64,000 nucleotides of DNA from Rhodoferax aquaticus (GTDB lineage: Bacteria > Pseudomonadota > Gammaproteobacteria > Burkholderiales > Burkholderiaceae_C): positions 992,001-1,056,000 of the forward strand of contig NZ_CP036282.1 in NCBI RefSeq assembly GCF_006974105.1, given 5' to 3'. Of the stretch, positions 1 to 13,398 are shown piece after piece (positions within the stretch are counted from its first letter, which is position 1; every line of letters begins with the position of its first letter). The position numbers and the translations under genes are program-made. The notes beneath the pieces are model-generated. The model was not told the origin of the DNA and searched no databases. It saw only the letters and a program-made list of their open reading frames with translations.

Positions 1-435
1 CTGGTGGATCCCGACATCCAAGTGGAGGTGCCTGGCTTGGGTGACCGTGGCCCGCGCATGCTGAGCCGCCAAGCCTTGGCCGGGGTGATAGAGCCCCGTA
101 TTGAAGAAATCTACTCCTTGGTTAACCAAGTCATGCGCGACTCTGGTTACGAAGAAGTGCTTTCTTCCGGGATTGTGCTCACCGGCGGCAGCTGTGTGAT
201 GCCAGGCATGGTGGAGTTGGGCGAAGACATTTTTCTCAAGCCCGTGCGACGGGGTATTCCGAAGTACTCCAGTTCATTGGCCGACATGGTGGCGCAGCCC
301 CGCGCTGCCACCGTAATGGGCTTGATGGAAGAAGCCCGCATGGCACGCATGCGTGGCTACAAGGTTGCTCAGAAAAATGGGTCCATGAAGACCGCTTTAG
401 GCCAGATGAAAGACTGGTTTGTGGGGAACTTCTGA
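1..435 (+). CDS. ftsA: Cell division protein FtsA (C-terminal part)
   Basis: This is the last ~144 codons of an actin-like ATPase. FtsA anchors FtsZ filaments to the inner membrane and recruits later divisome proteins. The frame is open from the first base, so the N-terminus lies upstream of the window. The LTGGS motif of the actin-fold nucleotide pocket is visible about one third of the way in. The protein ends in an amphipathic stretch (MKDWFVGNF), as expected for the membrane-targeting helix. ftsZ follows, which is the normal dcw-cluster order. The identification is firm despite the truncation by the window edge. Confidence 0.96.
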   Translation: MVDPDIQVEVPGLGDRGPRMLSRQALAGVIEPRIEEIYSLVNQVMRDSGYEEVLSSGIVLTGGSCVMPGMVELGEDIFLKPVRRGIPKYSSSLADMVAQPRAATVMGLMEEARMARMRGYKVAQKNGSMKTALGQMKDWFVGNF

Positions 436-591
436 CCATGAAACACCCTATTCACTTTGCCCGTGGAAGTCCCTATGGATTCGGTTCCATCGCGGACCCT
501 CCTTCGTAATAAGGAGACCGCCTCATTGAACACTGACACAAGCGTTAAGTTAATCCAACCGTATACAGATCGAAATCAAAGGAGTCCACAA

Positions 592-1818
592 ATGCCTATC
601 GAATTATTTGAAGAAGAAGCGTTTAACCAAGGTACACAAATCAAGGTGATTGGTGTCGGTGGTGGCGGCGGAAACGCCGTTGAGCACATGATCCAGACAG
701 CCGTGGGCGGCGTGGAGTTCATTTGCGCCAACACCGATGCACAGGCCCTGAGCCGCAGCAGCGCACACAAAACCATTCAGCTCGGCGCAAGCGGCTTGGG
801 TGCTGGTAGCAAGCCTGACAAGGGACGTGATGCTGCGCAAGTGGCAGAAGCTGACATTCGCACCGCCATCGAAGGTGCCCACATGCTGTTCATCACGGCA
901 GGTATGGGCGGCGGCACTGGTACGGGTGCTGCACCCGTGATTGCACGCATCGCAAAAGAAATGGGCATCTTGACCGTGGGCGTAGTAACCAAGCCTTTCG
1001 AGTTTGAAGGTGGCCGCCGCATGACCAATGCCGATGGCGGCCTCTCTGAACTAGAAGCCAACGTTGATTCTCTGATCGTGGTGTTGAACGAGAAGTTGCT
1101 TGAGGTACTGGGTGATGATGTGACCCAAGACCAAGCCTTCGCGCACGCCAATGACGTGCTGAAGAACGCCGTGGGTGGTATCGCCGAAATCATCAATGTG
1201 CCAGGCCACGTCAACGTCGACTTCGAAGACGTCCGCACGGTCATGGGTGAACCAGGCAAAGCCATGATGGGTACTGCATTGGCCAGCGGCCCAGACCGCG
1301 CCCGTATTGCCGCTGAGCAAGCGGTAGCGTGTCCACTGCTGGAAGGTATCGATCTCTCTGGCGCCAAAGGTGTGTTGGTCTTGATCACGGCCGCCAAGGG
1401 TTCGCTCAAACTGGCCGAGTCCAAACTGGCGATGAACACCATCCGTGCCTATGCATCGCCAGACGCACATGTGATCTACGGGACTGCGTATGACGACAGC
1501 CTGATGGATGACATCCGCGTCACCGTGGTGGCCACTGGCTTGAGCCGCCAAGGTATGCGCCGCACCGCGCCGCCTTTGCAAGTGCTGCGCACCGGCACGG
1601 ACAATGTGCCGTTTAACGTGCCGACCCTCAACACCATGGCTAATCCTAGTGCTGCCCCTGCAATGGGCAACGGCATTGCGCAACCTGACTACGGCAGCAT
1701 GGGTACTCCGGCTGTATGGAGAGGACGTACCTCGGCAGCGGCTCGGGTCGACGCTTTGTCCAACGGAGGCATGGATGATTACGAAATCCCTGCCTTTTTG
1801 CGCAAGCAAGCAGACTGA
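592..1818 (+). CDS. ftsZ: Cell division protein FtsZ
   Basis: Tubulin-like GTPase that forms the Z ring at mid-cell. The reading frame is open from 457, but the start at 592 (MPIELFEEE) is chosen because it follows AAAGGAGT and matches the usual FtsZ N-terminus; it gives 408 residues. The tubulin signature GGGTGTG is at residues 106-112. A glycine-rich nucleotide-binding segment lies near residues 21-27. The conserved C-terminal tail YEIPAFLRKQ, which binds FtsA and ZipA-type partners, is present. The 156-bp gap after ftsA may hold its own promoter, but I could not identify one. A strong hairpin follows the stop. Confidence 0.98.
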   Translation: MPIELFEEEAFNQGTQIKVIGVGGGGGNAVEHMIQTAVGGVEFICANTDAQALSRSSAHKTIQLGASGLGAGSKPDKGRDAAQVAEADIRTAIEGAHMLFITAGMGGGTGTGAAPVIARIAKEMGILTVGVVTKPFEFEGGRRMTNADGGLSELEANVDSLIVVLNEKLLEVLGDDVTQDQAFAHANDVLKNAVGGIAEIINVPGHVNVDFEDVRTVMGEPGKAMMGTALASGPDRARIAAEQAVACPLLEGIDLSGAKGVLVLITAAKGSLKLAESKLAMNTIRAYASPDAHVIYGTAYDDSLMDDIRVTVVATGLSRQGMRRTAPPLQVLRTGTDNVPFNVPTLNTMANPSAAPAMGNGIAQPDYGSMGTPAVWRGRTSAAARVDALSNGGMDDYEIPAFLRKQAD

Positions 1819-1849
1819 TCCCTCTCCTGCTTGGCTCGCGAGGGAGTCA

Positions 1850-1890
1850 GGCTTGGCGCTAGCCTAGCTAGGGTTAGCGCCAAGCCGTTT
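1850..1890 (+). terminator. Hairpin terminator after ftsZ
   Basis: A 12-bp near-perfect stem (GGCTTGGCGCTA / TAGCGCCAAGCC) with an 11-nt loop is followed by GTTTG. It lies between the ftsZ stop and the lpxC start and should separate the two transcripts. The T run is short, so termination may be partial. Confidence 0.7.
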
Positions 1891-1947
1891 GTAGGCCCAT
1901 AAAGGGCACAATGCGTGCCCTTGGCCGCATACTTTTACAATACCCTA

Positions 1948-2871
1948 GTGCTAAAACAACGAACTCTCAAGTCTTTAACCCGTGCCGTGGGTGTCGGCCT
2001 GCATAGTGGCAAGCGTGTGGAGATAACGCTGCGCCCGGCAGCGCCTGATACAGGCATTGTGTTTCGCCGGATAGATTTACCAGAGCCTGTCGATATTCCA
2101 GTGTCAGCGCTGGGCGTTACGGAGACCCAACTGGCGACTACGTTGTCGGTCGGCGCTGTGAAAGTGCTGACGGTTGAGCACTTGATGTCCGCGTGCTCAG
2201 GCTTGGGCATTGACAATATGTATGTCGATGTCAGCGATGAAGAAATCCCGATTCTGGATGGTTCGGCTGCTTCGTTTGTCTTTTTGCTGCAAAGCGCAGG
2301 CATTGAGCTGCAAAACGCCGCTCGCAAGTTCATTCGCATCAACCGTCTGATAGAGGTTCGCGAGGGCGAGGGGGCCAATGAGAAGTGGGCGAGGTTTGAG
2401 CCATACCACGGCTACAAGCTGCGCTTTGAGATTGTGTTTAACCATCCTGCAGTCGATGGCAGCGGCTCGGTCGTGGAATTCGATCTGAGCAAGGACTCCT
2501 ATACCAAGGACATCGCACGCGCTCGCACGTTTGGCTTCACCAAAGACGTGGAAGCCATGCGAGCCAAAGGTCTTGCTATGGGGGGAGGCTTGGACAATGC
2601 CATCGTGATGGACGAATACAAAGTCCTCAACTCGGATGGCTTACGTTACGACGATGAGTTTGCAAAACACAAAATTTTGGATGCCATGGGTGACCTTTAC
2701 GTCATAGGCAAGCCCTTATTGGCCAGCTACAGTGCGTTTCGTTCCGGCCATGCCATCAATAACAGACTATTGCGTGAGTTAGTTGCGCATCCCGATGCGT
2801 GGGACGTCGTAACGTTCGAAGATGAAAAGCGTGCGCCGAGTGGTTTTTCCAAGCTCGCTAACGCTTGGTAA
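1948..2871 (+). CDS. lpxC: UDP-3-O-acyl-N-acetylglucosamine deacetylase LpxC
   Basis: Zinc deacetylase for the committed step of lipid A synthesis. The frame is open from 1915, but a GTG at 1948 starts the protein at [10 protein letters not shown], the usual LpxC N-terminus, and gives 307 residues, the usual length. Zinc ligands are visible: H78 in VEHLMSA, and H241/D245 in HKILDAMGD. The likely catalytic H268 sits in FRSGHAI. Its position directly after ftsZ is conserved in beta- and gammaproteobacteria. The GTG start could help limit expression of this tightly controlled enzyme, but that is inference. Confidence 0.96.
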   Translation: MLKQRTLKSLTRAVGVGLHSGKRVEITLRPAAPDTGIVFRRIDLPEPVDIPVSALGVTETQLATTLSVGAVKVLTVEHLMSACSGLGIDNMYVDVSDEEIPILDGSAASFVFLLQSAGIELQNAARKFIRINRLIEVREGEGANEKWARFEPYHGYKLRFEIVFNHPAVDGSGSVVEFDLSKDSYTKDIARARTFGFTKDVEAMRAKGLAMGGGLDNAIVMDEYKVLNSDGLRYDDEFAKHKILDAMGDLYVIGKPLLASYSAFRSGHAINNRLLRELVAHPDAWDVVTFEDEKRAPSGFSKLANAW

Positions 2872-2895
2872 GTACTAGGCAAAAACCATCCCACC

Positions 2896-3072
2896 ATGCT
2901 GCTCTTTCGTTGGACTATGCTGATGCTCCTGCTAGGTGCGGGAGTATGTTTTGCTCTGTACATTGCCACCGGCCAAGAGCGCTTTAAGCGGTTTGGCCAA
3001 AAAACCTTGAAGTGGACCATGCTGGCTGCATTTGGTTTTTTTTGCGTACTGGTCTTGGAGCGAGTAGCTTAG
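2896..3072 (+). CDS. Small two-helix membrane protein
   Basis: A 58-residue ORF starting MLLFRWTMLM and ending LVLERVA. It has two hydrophobic segments (about residues 5-24 and 42-54) separated by a short basic loop (RFKRFGQKTLK), so a helical hairpin in the inner membrane is predicted. It starts 24 bp after lpxC in the same orientation, probably on the same transcript. No catalytic motif is visible and I do not recognise a named family. Its position next to lpxC suggests an envelope-related role only by association. Confidence 0.65.
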   Translation: MLLFRWTMLMLLLGAGVCFALYIATGQERFKRFGQKTLKWTMLAAFGFFCVLVLERVA

Positions 3073-3170
3073 ACAGGTCGAGGTGCCTAGGTCGGACTGC
3101 ATGGTCCCTGCCTTCCGTTAGCTAAGACTAAACTCACGGTCTCGCCCATCCCTTTTTTTGAATAAAGTCC

Positions 3171-4277
3171 ATGACTATGCATCCCGTTCAGTCCGTCCGC
3201 ATATCGCTGGCAGAGCGAAGCTATGACATCTCCATCGGAACGGATTTGCTAAGTGCCACTGACCAGTTTGCGGACTTGCCAAAGGCAAGCGCCGCATTAA
3301 TCGTCAGCAATGAAACAGTCGCACCTTTGTACTTGAGCCGCTTGCAGGCTACGTTAAGCCTAAGCTATCGACAGGTTCACACAGTGGTCTTGCCGGACGG
3401 GGAGGCCTACAAGCATCTCGATACCCTCAACACAATTTTTGACGCCTTGTTGGCGCACCATTGCGACCGTAAGACTACGCTTTTTGCACTCGGCGGGGGG
3501 GTGGTCGGGGATATGACCGGGTTTGCCGCTGCCTGCTATATGCGGGGGGTGCCGTTTGTTCAAGTTCCAACGACGCTGTTGGCCCAAGTGGATTCGTCCG
3601 TAGGTGGAAAGACCGGCATTAACCATGTGATGGGCAAAAACATGATCGGCGCCTTCTATCAGCCGTTGAAGGTCATTTGTGATTTGGGCACGCTTCAGAC
3701 ATTGCCTGTACGTGAGCTCAGTGCGGGTCTGGCTGAAGTGATTAAGTACGGCCCCATTGCAGATATGGAGTTCTTTGTCTGGATTGAAGATAACTTGGAC
3801 CGACTGCTTTCGCGGGACGCTAGTGCCTTGGCCCATGCGGTAAAGCGCAGCTGCGAGATCAAAGCATGGGTGGTCGGTCAAGATGAGCGTGAGGCTGGGC
3901 TGCGCGCCATCCTTAACTTTGGTCATACGTTTGGACACGCTATTGAAGCAGGTCTTGGCTATGGCCAATGGCTGCACGGTGAAGCGGTGGGCTGTGGCAT
4001 GGTCATGGCTGCCGAGTTGTCCCATCGCCTTGGCGGCATTGATGCAGATTTTTTGGCGCGTATTCGGACCTTGGTCGCCCGCGCAGGTCTGCCTGTGACT
4101 GCACCTATCTTGGATTCGACCAACAACGTGGCGCGCTACATGGATTTGATGCGGGTAGACAAGAAGGCCGAAGCTGGCGAGATTAAGTTTGTCGTGATCC
4201 AGAAGCCCGGTGTTGCCGCGGTTCAAGGCGCCCCGGATGCGTTGGTGCACGCGGTGATCCAAGCGGCCTGCGCCTGA
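3171..4277 (+). CDS. aroB: 3-dehydroquinate synthase
   Basis: Converts DAHP to 3-dehydroquinate, step two of the shikimate pathway, in the cytoplasm, using NAD+ and a divalent metal. The 368-residue protein has [11 protein letters not shown] of the NAD-binding region near residue 105, [11 protein letters not shown] near 143, and the metal-ligand region GHTFGHAIE near 250. The start at 3171 lacks a good ribosome-binding site; an in-frame ATG lies two codons downstream. The usual partner aroK is not in the window. Assignment rests on clear family motifs. Confidence 0.97.
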   Translation: MTMHPVQSVRISLAERSYDISIGTDLLSATDQFADLPKASAALIVSNETVAPLYLSRLQATLSLSYRQVHTVVLPDGEAYKHLDTLNTIFDALLAHHCDRKTTLFALGGGVVGDMTGFAAACYMRGVPFVQVPTTLLAQVDSSVGGKTGINHVMGKNMIGAFYQPLKVICDLGTLQTLPVRELSAGLAEVIKYGPIADMEFFVWIEDNLDRLLSRDASALAHAVKRSCEIKAWVVGQDEREAGLRAILNFGHTFGHAIEAGLGYGQWLHGEAVGCGMVMAAELSHRLGGIDADFLARIRTLVARAGLPVTAPILDSTNNVARYMDLMRVDKKAEAGEIKFVVIQKPGVAAVQGAPDALVHAVIQAACA

Positions 4278-4336
4278 TGGCATCCCAGCTTGAGTCCTAG
4301 CTTTTTCTCTTGGCTTTGCGTCCGAAGGTCTCCACC

Positions 4337-5539
4337 ATGAGTCTCGCCGTTTACGCGTCTGATCCATCGAAGACAAGAGGCCGCAAGTACCCAGAATCTG
4401 CTGCACCCACCAGAACTGAGTATCAGCGTGACCGGGATCGCATCGTGCATTCCACCGCTTTCAGGCGTTTGGTCTACAAAACCCAAGTGTTCCTCAACCA
4501 CGAGGGAGATTTGTTTCGCACCCGTTTGACGCATTCACTTGAAGTGGCTCAACTTGGCCGATCCATCGCTCGGACCTTGTGCCTCAATGAAGATATGGTG
4601 GAGGCCATTGCACTCGCCCATGACCTTGGCCACACGCCATTTGGTCACGCTGGGCAAGACGCTCTGAATGAGTGTATGCAGGCGGCGGGAGGGTTCGAAC
4701 ACAACCTACAAAGCTTGCGCGTAGTGGATGTGCTTGAGCAGCGGTATCCAGCTTTCAACGGCTTGAACCTGTGCTTTGAAACCCGCGCTGGTATTTTGAA
4801 ACACTGCTCACGCGCCAACGCACTATTGCTGGAAGCCCAAGAGCACCGCTATGTCGACAGCGGAGGAGGAGTTGCAGCGCGATTTTTGACCCGAACGCAG
4901 CCCAGTTTAGAGGCGCAACTGTGCAATTTGGCCGACGCTATTGCCTATAACGCGCACGATATGGACGACGGTGTGCGCTCAGGCTTGTTGACTGTCGATC
5001 AATTGTCTGAAGTGCCGGTGTTTAAGCGCTTTCACCAGCAAGTATTGGCTTCACACCCCCACCTGGCCAAGGCCTCGGAAGCACGTCGACTTTTGTACGA
5101 GGTCATTCGCTGCATGCTGAGCGCTCAGGTATATGACGTGATCGAGACCACAAAGAATCGTTTGCTCACCGCGCAGCCACGCTCAAGTGAAGAAGTGGGC
5201 GCCTTGCCACCCTTGGTAGCATTCAGTGAGGCCATGTCTAGGGAGGCAGGGGAGATGAAGTCATTTCTTTTTGCAAAGCTGTATCGCCATACCAATGTGG
5301 TCAATCAGATGACATTGGCCAAACAAGTGATACGTGACTTGTTTGCTGCCTATACGGGGAGCCCTCAGGAGATGCTCAAAAAGGAAGGCGACACATTGGT
5401 TGCCGAAGAAGGCCGCGATGCCGCGCATGTGGGCAATGGGGACCCACGCGCAGTGGCCGATTACATCGCCGGCATGACCGACCGTTTTGCACTGAAGGAG
5501 CACGAACGTATGACGGGGCAAAAGCTATTTTCGGCTTAG
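4337..5539 (+). CDS. dgt: Deoxyguanosinetriphosphate triphosphohydrolase-like protein
   Basis: HD-superfamily dNTP triphosphohydrolase. The family cleaves dGTP or other dNTPs to the nucleoside and tripolyphosphate. At 400 residues from the ATG at 4337 it matches the shorter dGTPase-like class common outside enterics, rather than the ~505-residue E. coli Dgt. HD-domain metal ligands are visible: H in LTHSLEVAQ, then AHDLGHTPFGHAG. An N-terminal FRRLVYKTQVF segment is typical of the family. An upstream in-frame TTG at 4310 is less likely. aroB precedes it by about 60 bp. Substrate specificity cannot be read from sequence. Confidence 0.92.
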   Translation: MSLAVYASDPSKTRGRKYPESAAPTRTEYQRDRDRIVHSTAFRRLVYKTQVFLNHEGDLFRTRLTHSLEVAQLGRSIARTLCLNEDMVEAIALAHDLGHTPFGHAGQDALNECMQAAGGFEHNLQSLRVVDVLEQRYPAFNGLNLCFETRAGILKHCSRANALLLEAQEHRYVDSGGGVAARFLTRTQPSLEAQLCNLADAIAYNAHDMDDGVRSGLLTVDQLSEVPVFKRFHQQVLASHPHLAKASEARRLLYEVIRCMLSAQVYDVIETTKNRLLTAQPRSSEEVGALPPLVAFSEAMSREAGEMKSFLFAKLYRHTNVVNQMTLAKQVIRDLFAAYTGSPQEMLKKEGDTLVAEEGRDAAHVGNGDPRAVADYIAGMTDRFALKEHERMTGQKLFSA

Positions 5540-5589
5540 CAGTTTGTACGATGCTGTCTTACACCGTGGCCGTGCGTTTTGCTTTGCGA

Positions 5590-5608
5590 GCGATGCGCTC
5601 TGCATCGC
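5590..5608 (+). terminator. GC-rich hairpin after dgt
   Basis: A perfect 7-bp stem (GCGATGC / GCATCGC) with a 5-nt loop lies in the 95-bp gap between dgt and the DUF1415 gene. It is not followed by a T run, so it may be a weak terminator, an RNA-stability hairpin or chance. Confidence 0.3.
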
Positions 5609-5634
5609 ATGTTGAAACCTAAACTGGAAATACC

Positions 5635-6204
5635 ATGCAAAGCTCGGACATAGCAGAAAGAGCGATCCAAGACACGGTTCGCTGGATAGAGAAGGCTGTC
5701 ATTGGACTCAACTTATGCCCGTTTGCTAAAAGCGTGCACGTCAAGGGCCAGATCCACTACGCAGTGAGTGCCGCTCTGACTCCCGAAGAGCTATTGCAGG
5801 ACTTGGAGAGTGAGCTTGGACAGCTCCGTGCCCTTGATGCGAAAGCGCGGGACACTACACTTTTGATAGCGGTTTCCTGTCTGTCCGACTTCTACGAATA
5901 CAATGCCTTCCTAGAGCGAGCGGATCGGTTGCTAGTAAGGCTTGATGCGCAAGACGACTTCCAGATTGCGTCCATGCACCCGCAGTACCAGTTTGCGGGC
6001 ACATCACCTGACGACATCACCAACTACACCAATCGGTCGCCGTACCCCACCTTGCACTTGCTTCGAGAGTCCAGTATTGACCGCGCTGTGCAGGCATTTC
6101 CGGATGCGTCCGCTATTTTTGAAACCAATATGGAAACGATGACTGCGTTGGGCTTAGAGGGCTGGCAGGGCCTGGATGTGGGGCCACATCCAGTAATATC
6201 ATGA
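5635..6204 (+). CDS. DUF1415 family protein
   Basis: A 189-residue cytoplasmic protein matching the DUF1415 family as I know it: an N-terminal WIEKAVIGLNLCPFAK segment with a conserved Cys, a central SDFYEYNAFLERAD block, and HPQYQFAGTSPDDI followed by NRSPYPTLHLLRE. The biochemical function is unknown. The invariant Cys, His, Asp and Arg residues hint at an enzyme. The stop overlaps the start of the next gene by 4 bp (ATGA), so translation is probably coupled to the methyltransferase-like gene downstream. Confidence 0.85.
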   Translation: MQSSDIAERAIQDTVRWIEKAVIGLNLCPFAKSVHVKGQIHYAVSAALTPEELLQDLESELGQLRALDAKARDTTLLIAVSCLSDFYEYNAFLERADRLLVRLDAQDDFQIASMHPQYQFAGTSPDDITNYTNRSPYPTLHLLRESSIDRAVQAFPDASAIFETNMETMTALGLEGWQGLDVGPHPVIS

Positions 6205-7136
6205 AACAAAAGCTTCTTACCAAAAACAACCAGCGCTCCACTCCATTGAGTGCCGCGACTGCGCTAGCGGTGCCCCCGGAAATTCGTCCCGGGCAGTCCA
6301 TTGAACTGCTCAAAGAGTTGCACATTCTGACGAGGGAAGGCAAGCTAAACCAAGACTCGCGCCGCAAGCTCAAACAGGTGTATCACCTGTACCAGTTCAT
6401 TGAAAAATTGCTGCTCGAACTGGTTTCCTCAGGCGAGGGTGGCGCGCGTGGACTTACCTTGGCTGACCATGGGGCAGGGAAGTCTTACCTAGGCTTCATC
6501 TTGTACGACTTGTTTTTCAAGGCGCAAACCACTGGGACTTCGCTCGGTCATATCTATGGAATAGAAACGCGTTCTGAGTTGGTTGAGCGATCAAAGGCGT
6601 TGGCTGAGCGCCTAGGCTTTAGCCGCATGTCTTTCTTGAATATATCTGTGGCGCAGGCCACCATTGCAAGCGATCTGCCTGCAAGCATGGACGTCGTTAC
6701 TGCACTGCACGCATGTGACAGCGCAACCGACGACGCGATTGCGTTTGGCTTTGAAAAGCAAGCCAAGTACATGGTGCTGGTGCCGTGTTGCCAGGCAGAA
6801 GTTGCCCGGCATCTGACCCAGAGCAAAGCGCTTTCATTGGCCCGCACGCCCTTGGCTGAACTCTGGCGGCACCCCTTGCACACGCGTGAAATGGGGAGTC
6901 AGCTTACCAACGTGCTGCGTTGTCTGTATTTGGAGGCCCGTGGCTACCAAGTCACGGTGACCGAGTTGGTCGGTTGGGAGCACAGCATGAAAAATGAGCT
7001 CATCATCGCCCGCCACATCGGTAAGCCCAATGTCAAGGCCGCGACTCGGCTACGTGAACTTCTGCAGCAGTTCGGGATCACAGAGATGCTTCATACACGC
7101 TTTACACTGCCACCCGACAATCTGGGTGGCGTCTGA
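6201..7136 (+). CDS. SAM-dependent methyltransferase (Methyltransf_32-like)
   Basis: A 311-residue protein with a class I methyltransferase core. Motif I reads LADHGAGKSYLGF near residue 90. A second strand with an acidic residue (YGIETRSEL) should bind the SAM ribose. LHACDSATDDAI and LVPCCQAE follow. This pattern fits the Methyltransf_32/METTL25-like group, whose substrate is unknown in bacteria. The basic, polar N-terminal ~30 residues are probably disordered. It overlaps DUF1415 by 4 bp, so the two likely form one translation unit. RNA or protein methylation are both possible. Confidence 0.8.
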   Translation: MKQKLLTKNNQRSTPLSAATALAVPPEIRPGQSIELLKELHILTREGKLNQDSRRKLKQVYHLYQFIEKLLLELVSSGEGGARGLTLADHGAGKSYLGFILYDLFFKAQTTGTSLGHIYGIETRSELVERSKALAERLGFSRMSFLNISVAQATIASDLPASMDVVTALHACDSATDDAIAFGFEKQAKYMVLVPCCQAEVARHLTQSKALSLARTPLAELWRHPLHTREMGSQLTNVLRCLYLEARGYQVTVTELVGWEHSMKNELIIARHIGKPNVKAATRLRELLQQFGITEMLHTRFTLPPDNLGGV

Positions 7137-7199
7137 CAACGCTTTAGGGACTTGATGCGTTAAGCATGGATGTGGTTGTTTTTTAATTTGGAGATCGAA

Positions 7200-7667
7200 A
7201 TGGGTTCAGTCATTAAGCTGGTGTGCGCTTCTGCGTTAGTAGGGCTCTTGGCCGCTTGCGCAAGCAGCAGTCCAGACGTCATTAAGCGCGGGGATACCCA
7301 GCGCATGGCCCAAGTGGAAGACGCTGTTGTGTTGTCCATTCGCACGGTGGTGGTCGATGGATCTCAAACCGGTGTCGGTGCGGCTGTAGGTGGAGTGGTG
7401 GGGGCGCTAGGAGGTTATGGCGGTAGTGGCGTTCAACGCGAGGCCCAAGTGCTGGGCGTATTGGCTGGAGTCGCTGGTGCCGCGGCAGGCAACGCGATTG
7501 AACGGTTTGCGACCAAAGAAGACGCGATTGAAGTACTCGTGCAACTTAAAGGCGGCGATCGCAGGGCGATTGTTCAGGCCAAAGGTACCGAGCAGTTGGC
7601 TGCAGGTGACCCGGTCATCATCATCACCACCGGTGGCAAGGTCCGTGTCACCAAGGCTCCGAAGTAG
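7200..7667 (+). CDS. Glycine-zipper outer-membrane lipoprotein (SlyB/Pcp-like)
   Basis: A 155-residue lipoprotein. From the ATG at 7200 (preceded by GGAG) it has a signal peptide ending in the lipobox LLAAC, giving a lipidated Cys near residue 20. A glycine-zipper helix pair follows (GVGAAVGGVVGALGG, then VLGVLAGVAGAAAGNAI). A C-terminal beta-rich domain ends in VIIITTGGKVRVTKAPK. This architecture is that of the SlyB/PcpA outer-membrane lipoproteins, which respond to envelope or Mg2+ stress in other proteobacteria. An upstream in-frame start at 7170 would spoil the signal peptide. Confidence 0.85.
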   Translation: MGSVIKLVCASALVGLLAACASSSPDVIKRGDTQRMAQVEDAVVLSIRTVVVDGSQTGVGAAVGGVVGALGGYGGSGVQREAQVLGVLAGVAGAAAGNAIERFATKEDAIEVLVQLKGGDRRAIVQAKGTEQLAAGDPVIIITTGGKVRVTKAPK

Positions 7668-7713
7668 CCTTTTGTTGAAGGCTGCAGTACGTCAATAGAG
7701 CTCGAATCGGCTT

Positions 7714-8418
7714 GTGGCGCGACTCGCTAGGCTCTCCGTCCCCGGGTGTTTGCACCATGTCTCTCAGCGTGGTAACAATGGGCAGCCCGTGTTTCGCAGT
7801 GACGTTGATTACGCCTTGTTCCTCAGCTTGCTGCGTGAACACGCGCAGAAGTTCAAGGTTGCAGTCCATGCCTTTTTACTCATGCCTGACCATTTCCAGC
7901 TGTTGCTCACACCCTCGGCTGAAGGGGCGCTATCGAGCATGATGCAAGCCATAGGACGAACCTATGTGCGCGTCTACAACAACAGCTATGGCCGTTCAGG
8001 CACTTTGTGGGAAGGGCGCTACAGAAGCACTGTATTGCAGCCTGAAACCCACTTGTTGCCGACCATGGTTCGAATGGATGCGTACCCAGCGCTGGTGGGC
8101 CTTGGCGATGAGGCCAGTCCCTATCCATGGTCTAGCCAAGCACACTACCTAGGCTTTGCAAACATCAGTTGGCTCACCAGCCACCCCACGGTTTGGGCAC
8201 TTGGGAATACACCGTTTGCACGTGAGGCGCGCTATGCTGAGCTGAGCCAGTCTGCAGTTAGCACCAGTCAAGGACTGGATTTGATGGACACAGCGAAGCA
8301 TGGCTGGGCTGTGGGCGATCAAGAATTTGTGGCTAGTCTGCAAAAGAAAACAGACCGAAGACTCCAAAAACTATCCCCAGGGCGTCCCACGAAATTAACT
8401 CCAAAGGCCTTGCAATAG
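7714..8418 (+). CDS. RAYT-type Y1 transposase relative (atypical HUH motif)
   Basis: A 234-residue member of the IS200-like Y1/REP-associated tyrosine transposase family, starting at GTG. The N-terminal strand HHVSQRGNN and the catalytic-Tyr region YVRVYNNSYGRSGTLWEGRY fit the family. The metal-binding HUH motif, usually HVHLL in family members I know, reads HFQLL here, so the second His is Gln. The usual ELNPVRAG block reads MDAYPALVG. These changes suggest a catalytically altered, possibly domesticated, single-copy gene. Repeat debris downstream (8465-8528) is consistent with the family. Strand transfer is not assured. Confidence 0.8.
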   Translation: MARLARLSVPGCLHHVSQRGNNGQPVFRSDVDYALFLSLLREHAQKFKVAVHAFLLMPDHFQLLLTPSAEGALSSMMQAIGRTYVRVYNNSYGRSGTLWEGRYRSTVLQPETHLLPTMVRMDAYPALVGLGDEASPYPWSSQAHYLGFANISWLTSHPTVWALGNTPFAREARYAELSQSAVSTSQGLDLMDTAKHGWAVGDQEFVASLQKKTDRRLQKLSPGRPTKLTPKALQ

Positions 8419-8464
8419 GCCAAGGACTTTTCTTTATCTGGCCTTATTGCTCGCATCTTTGATG

Positions 8465-8528
8465 TGTCCCCATTTTTATACCAACAACCATACAAGCAAT
8501 TAAAATTGTATCTGACCCCATTTATTTT
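8465..8528 (+). repeat. RAYT-flanking repeat debris (TGTCCCC / TGACCCC)
   Basis: Two related motifs 48 bp apart, TGTCCCCATTTTTAT at 8465 and TGACCCCATTTATTTT at 8513, flank an AT-rich stretch ending in CAATTAAAATTGTATC. From memory, ...ATCTGACCCCATTTA sequences recur next to RAYT genes in many proteobacteria. A mobile or REP-like origin is inferred. The motif lies between the transposase relative and gltB. Confidence 0.4.
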
Positions 8529-8592
8529 GCTTTGAAATTCTGCTGCACTGCAGTATTCTTGACGTCCCTGTGAAATTAATGAGGAGTGCGCC

Positions 8593-13365
<4,773 letters not shown>

Positions 13366-13398
13366 GCCAGCGGCGTATTGCAATAAAGGACGGTCATC

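Noticed and set aside
457..591. 45-codon N-terminal extension of FtsZ
   Set aside because: Not conserved in FtsZ, and the internal ATG at 592 has a strong AAAGGAG site and the canonical N-terminus.
1051..1809. 252-codon open frame antisense to ftsZ
   Set aside because: It mirrors the codon pattern of ftsZ, lacks a ribosome-binding site and shows no recognisable domain.
3360..4406. 348-codon open frame antisense to aroB
   Set aside because: A shadow of the aroB reading frame; the sense frame has full catalytic motifs and the antisense one none.
7666..7683. Terminator after the lipoprotein gene (AGCCTT/AAGGCT)
   Set aside because: A 6-bp stem without a T run; too weak to list.
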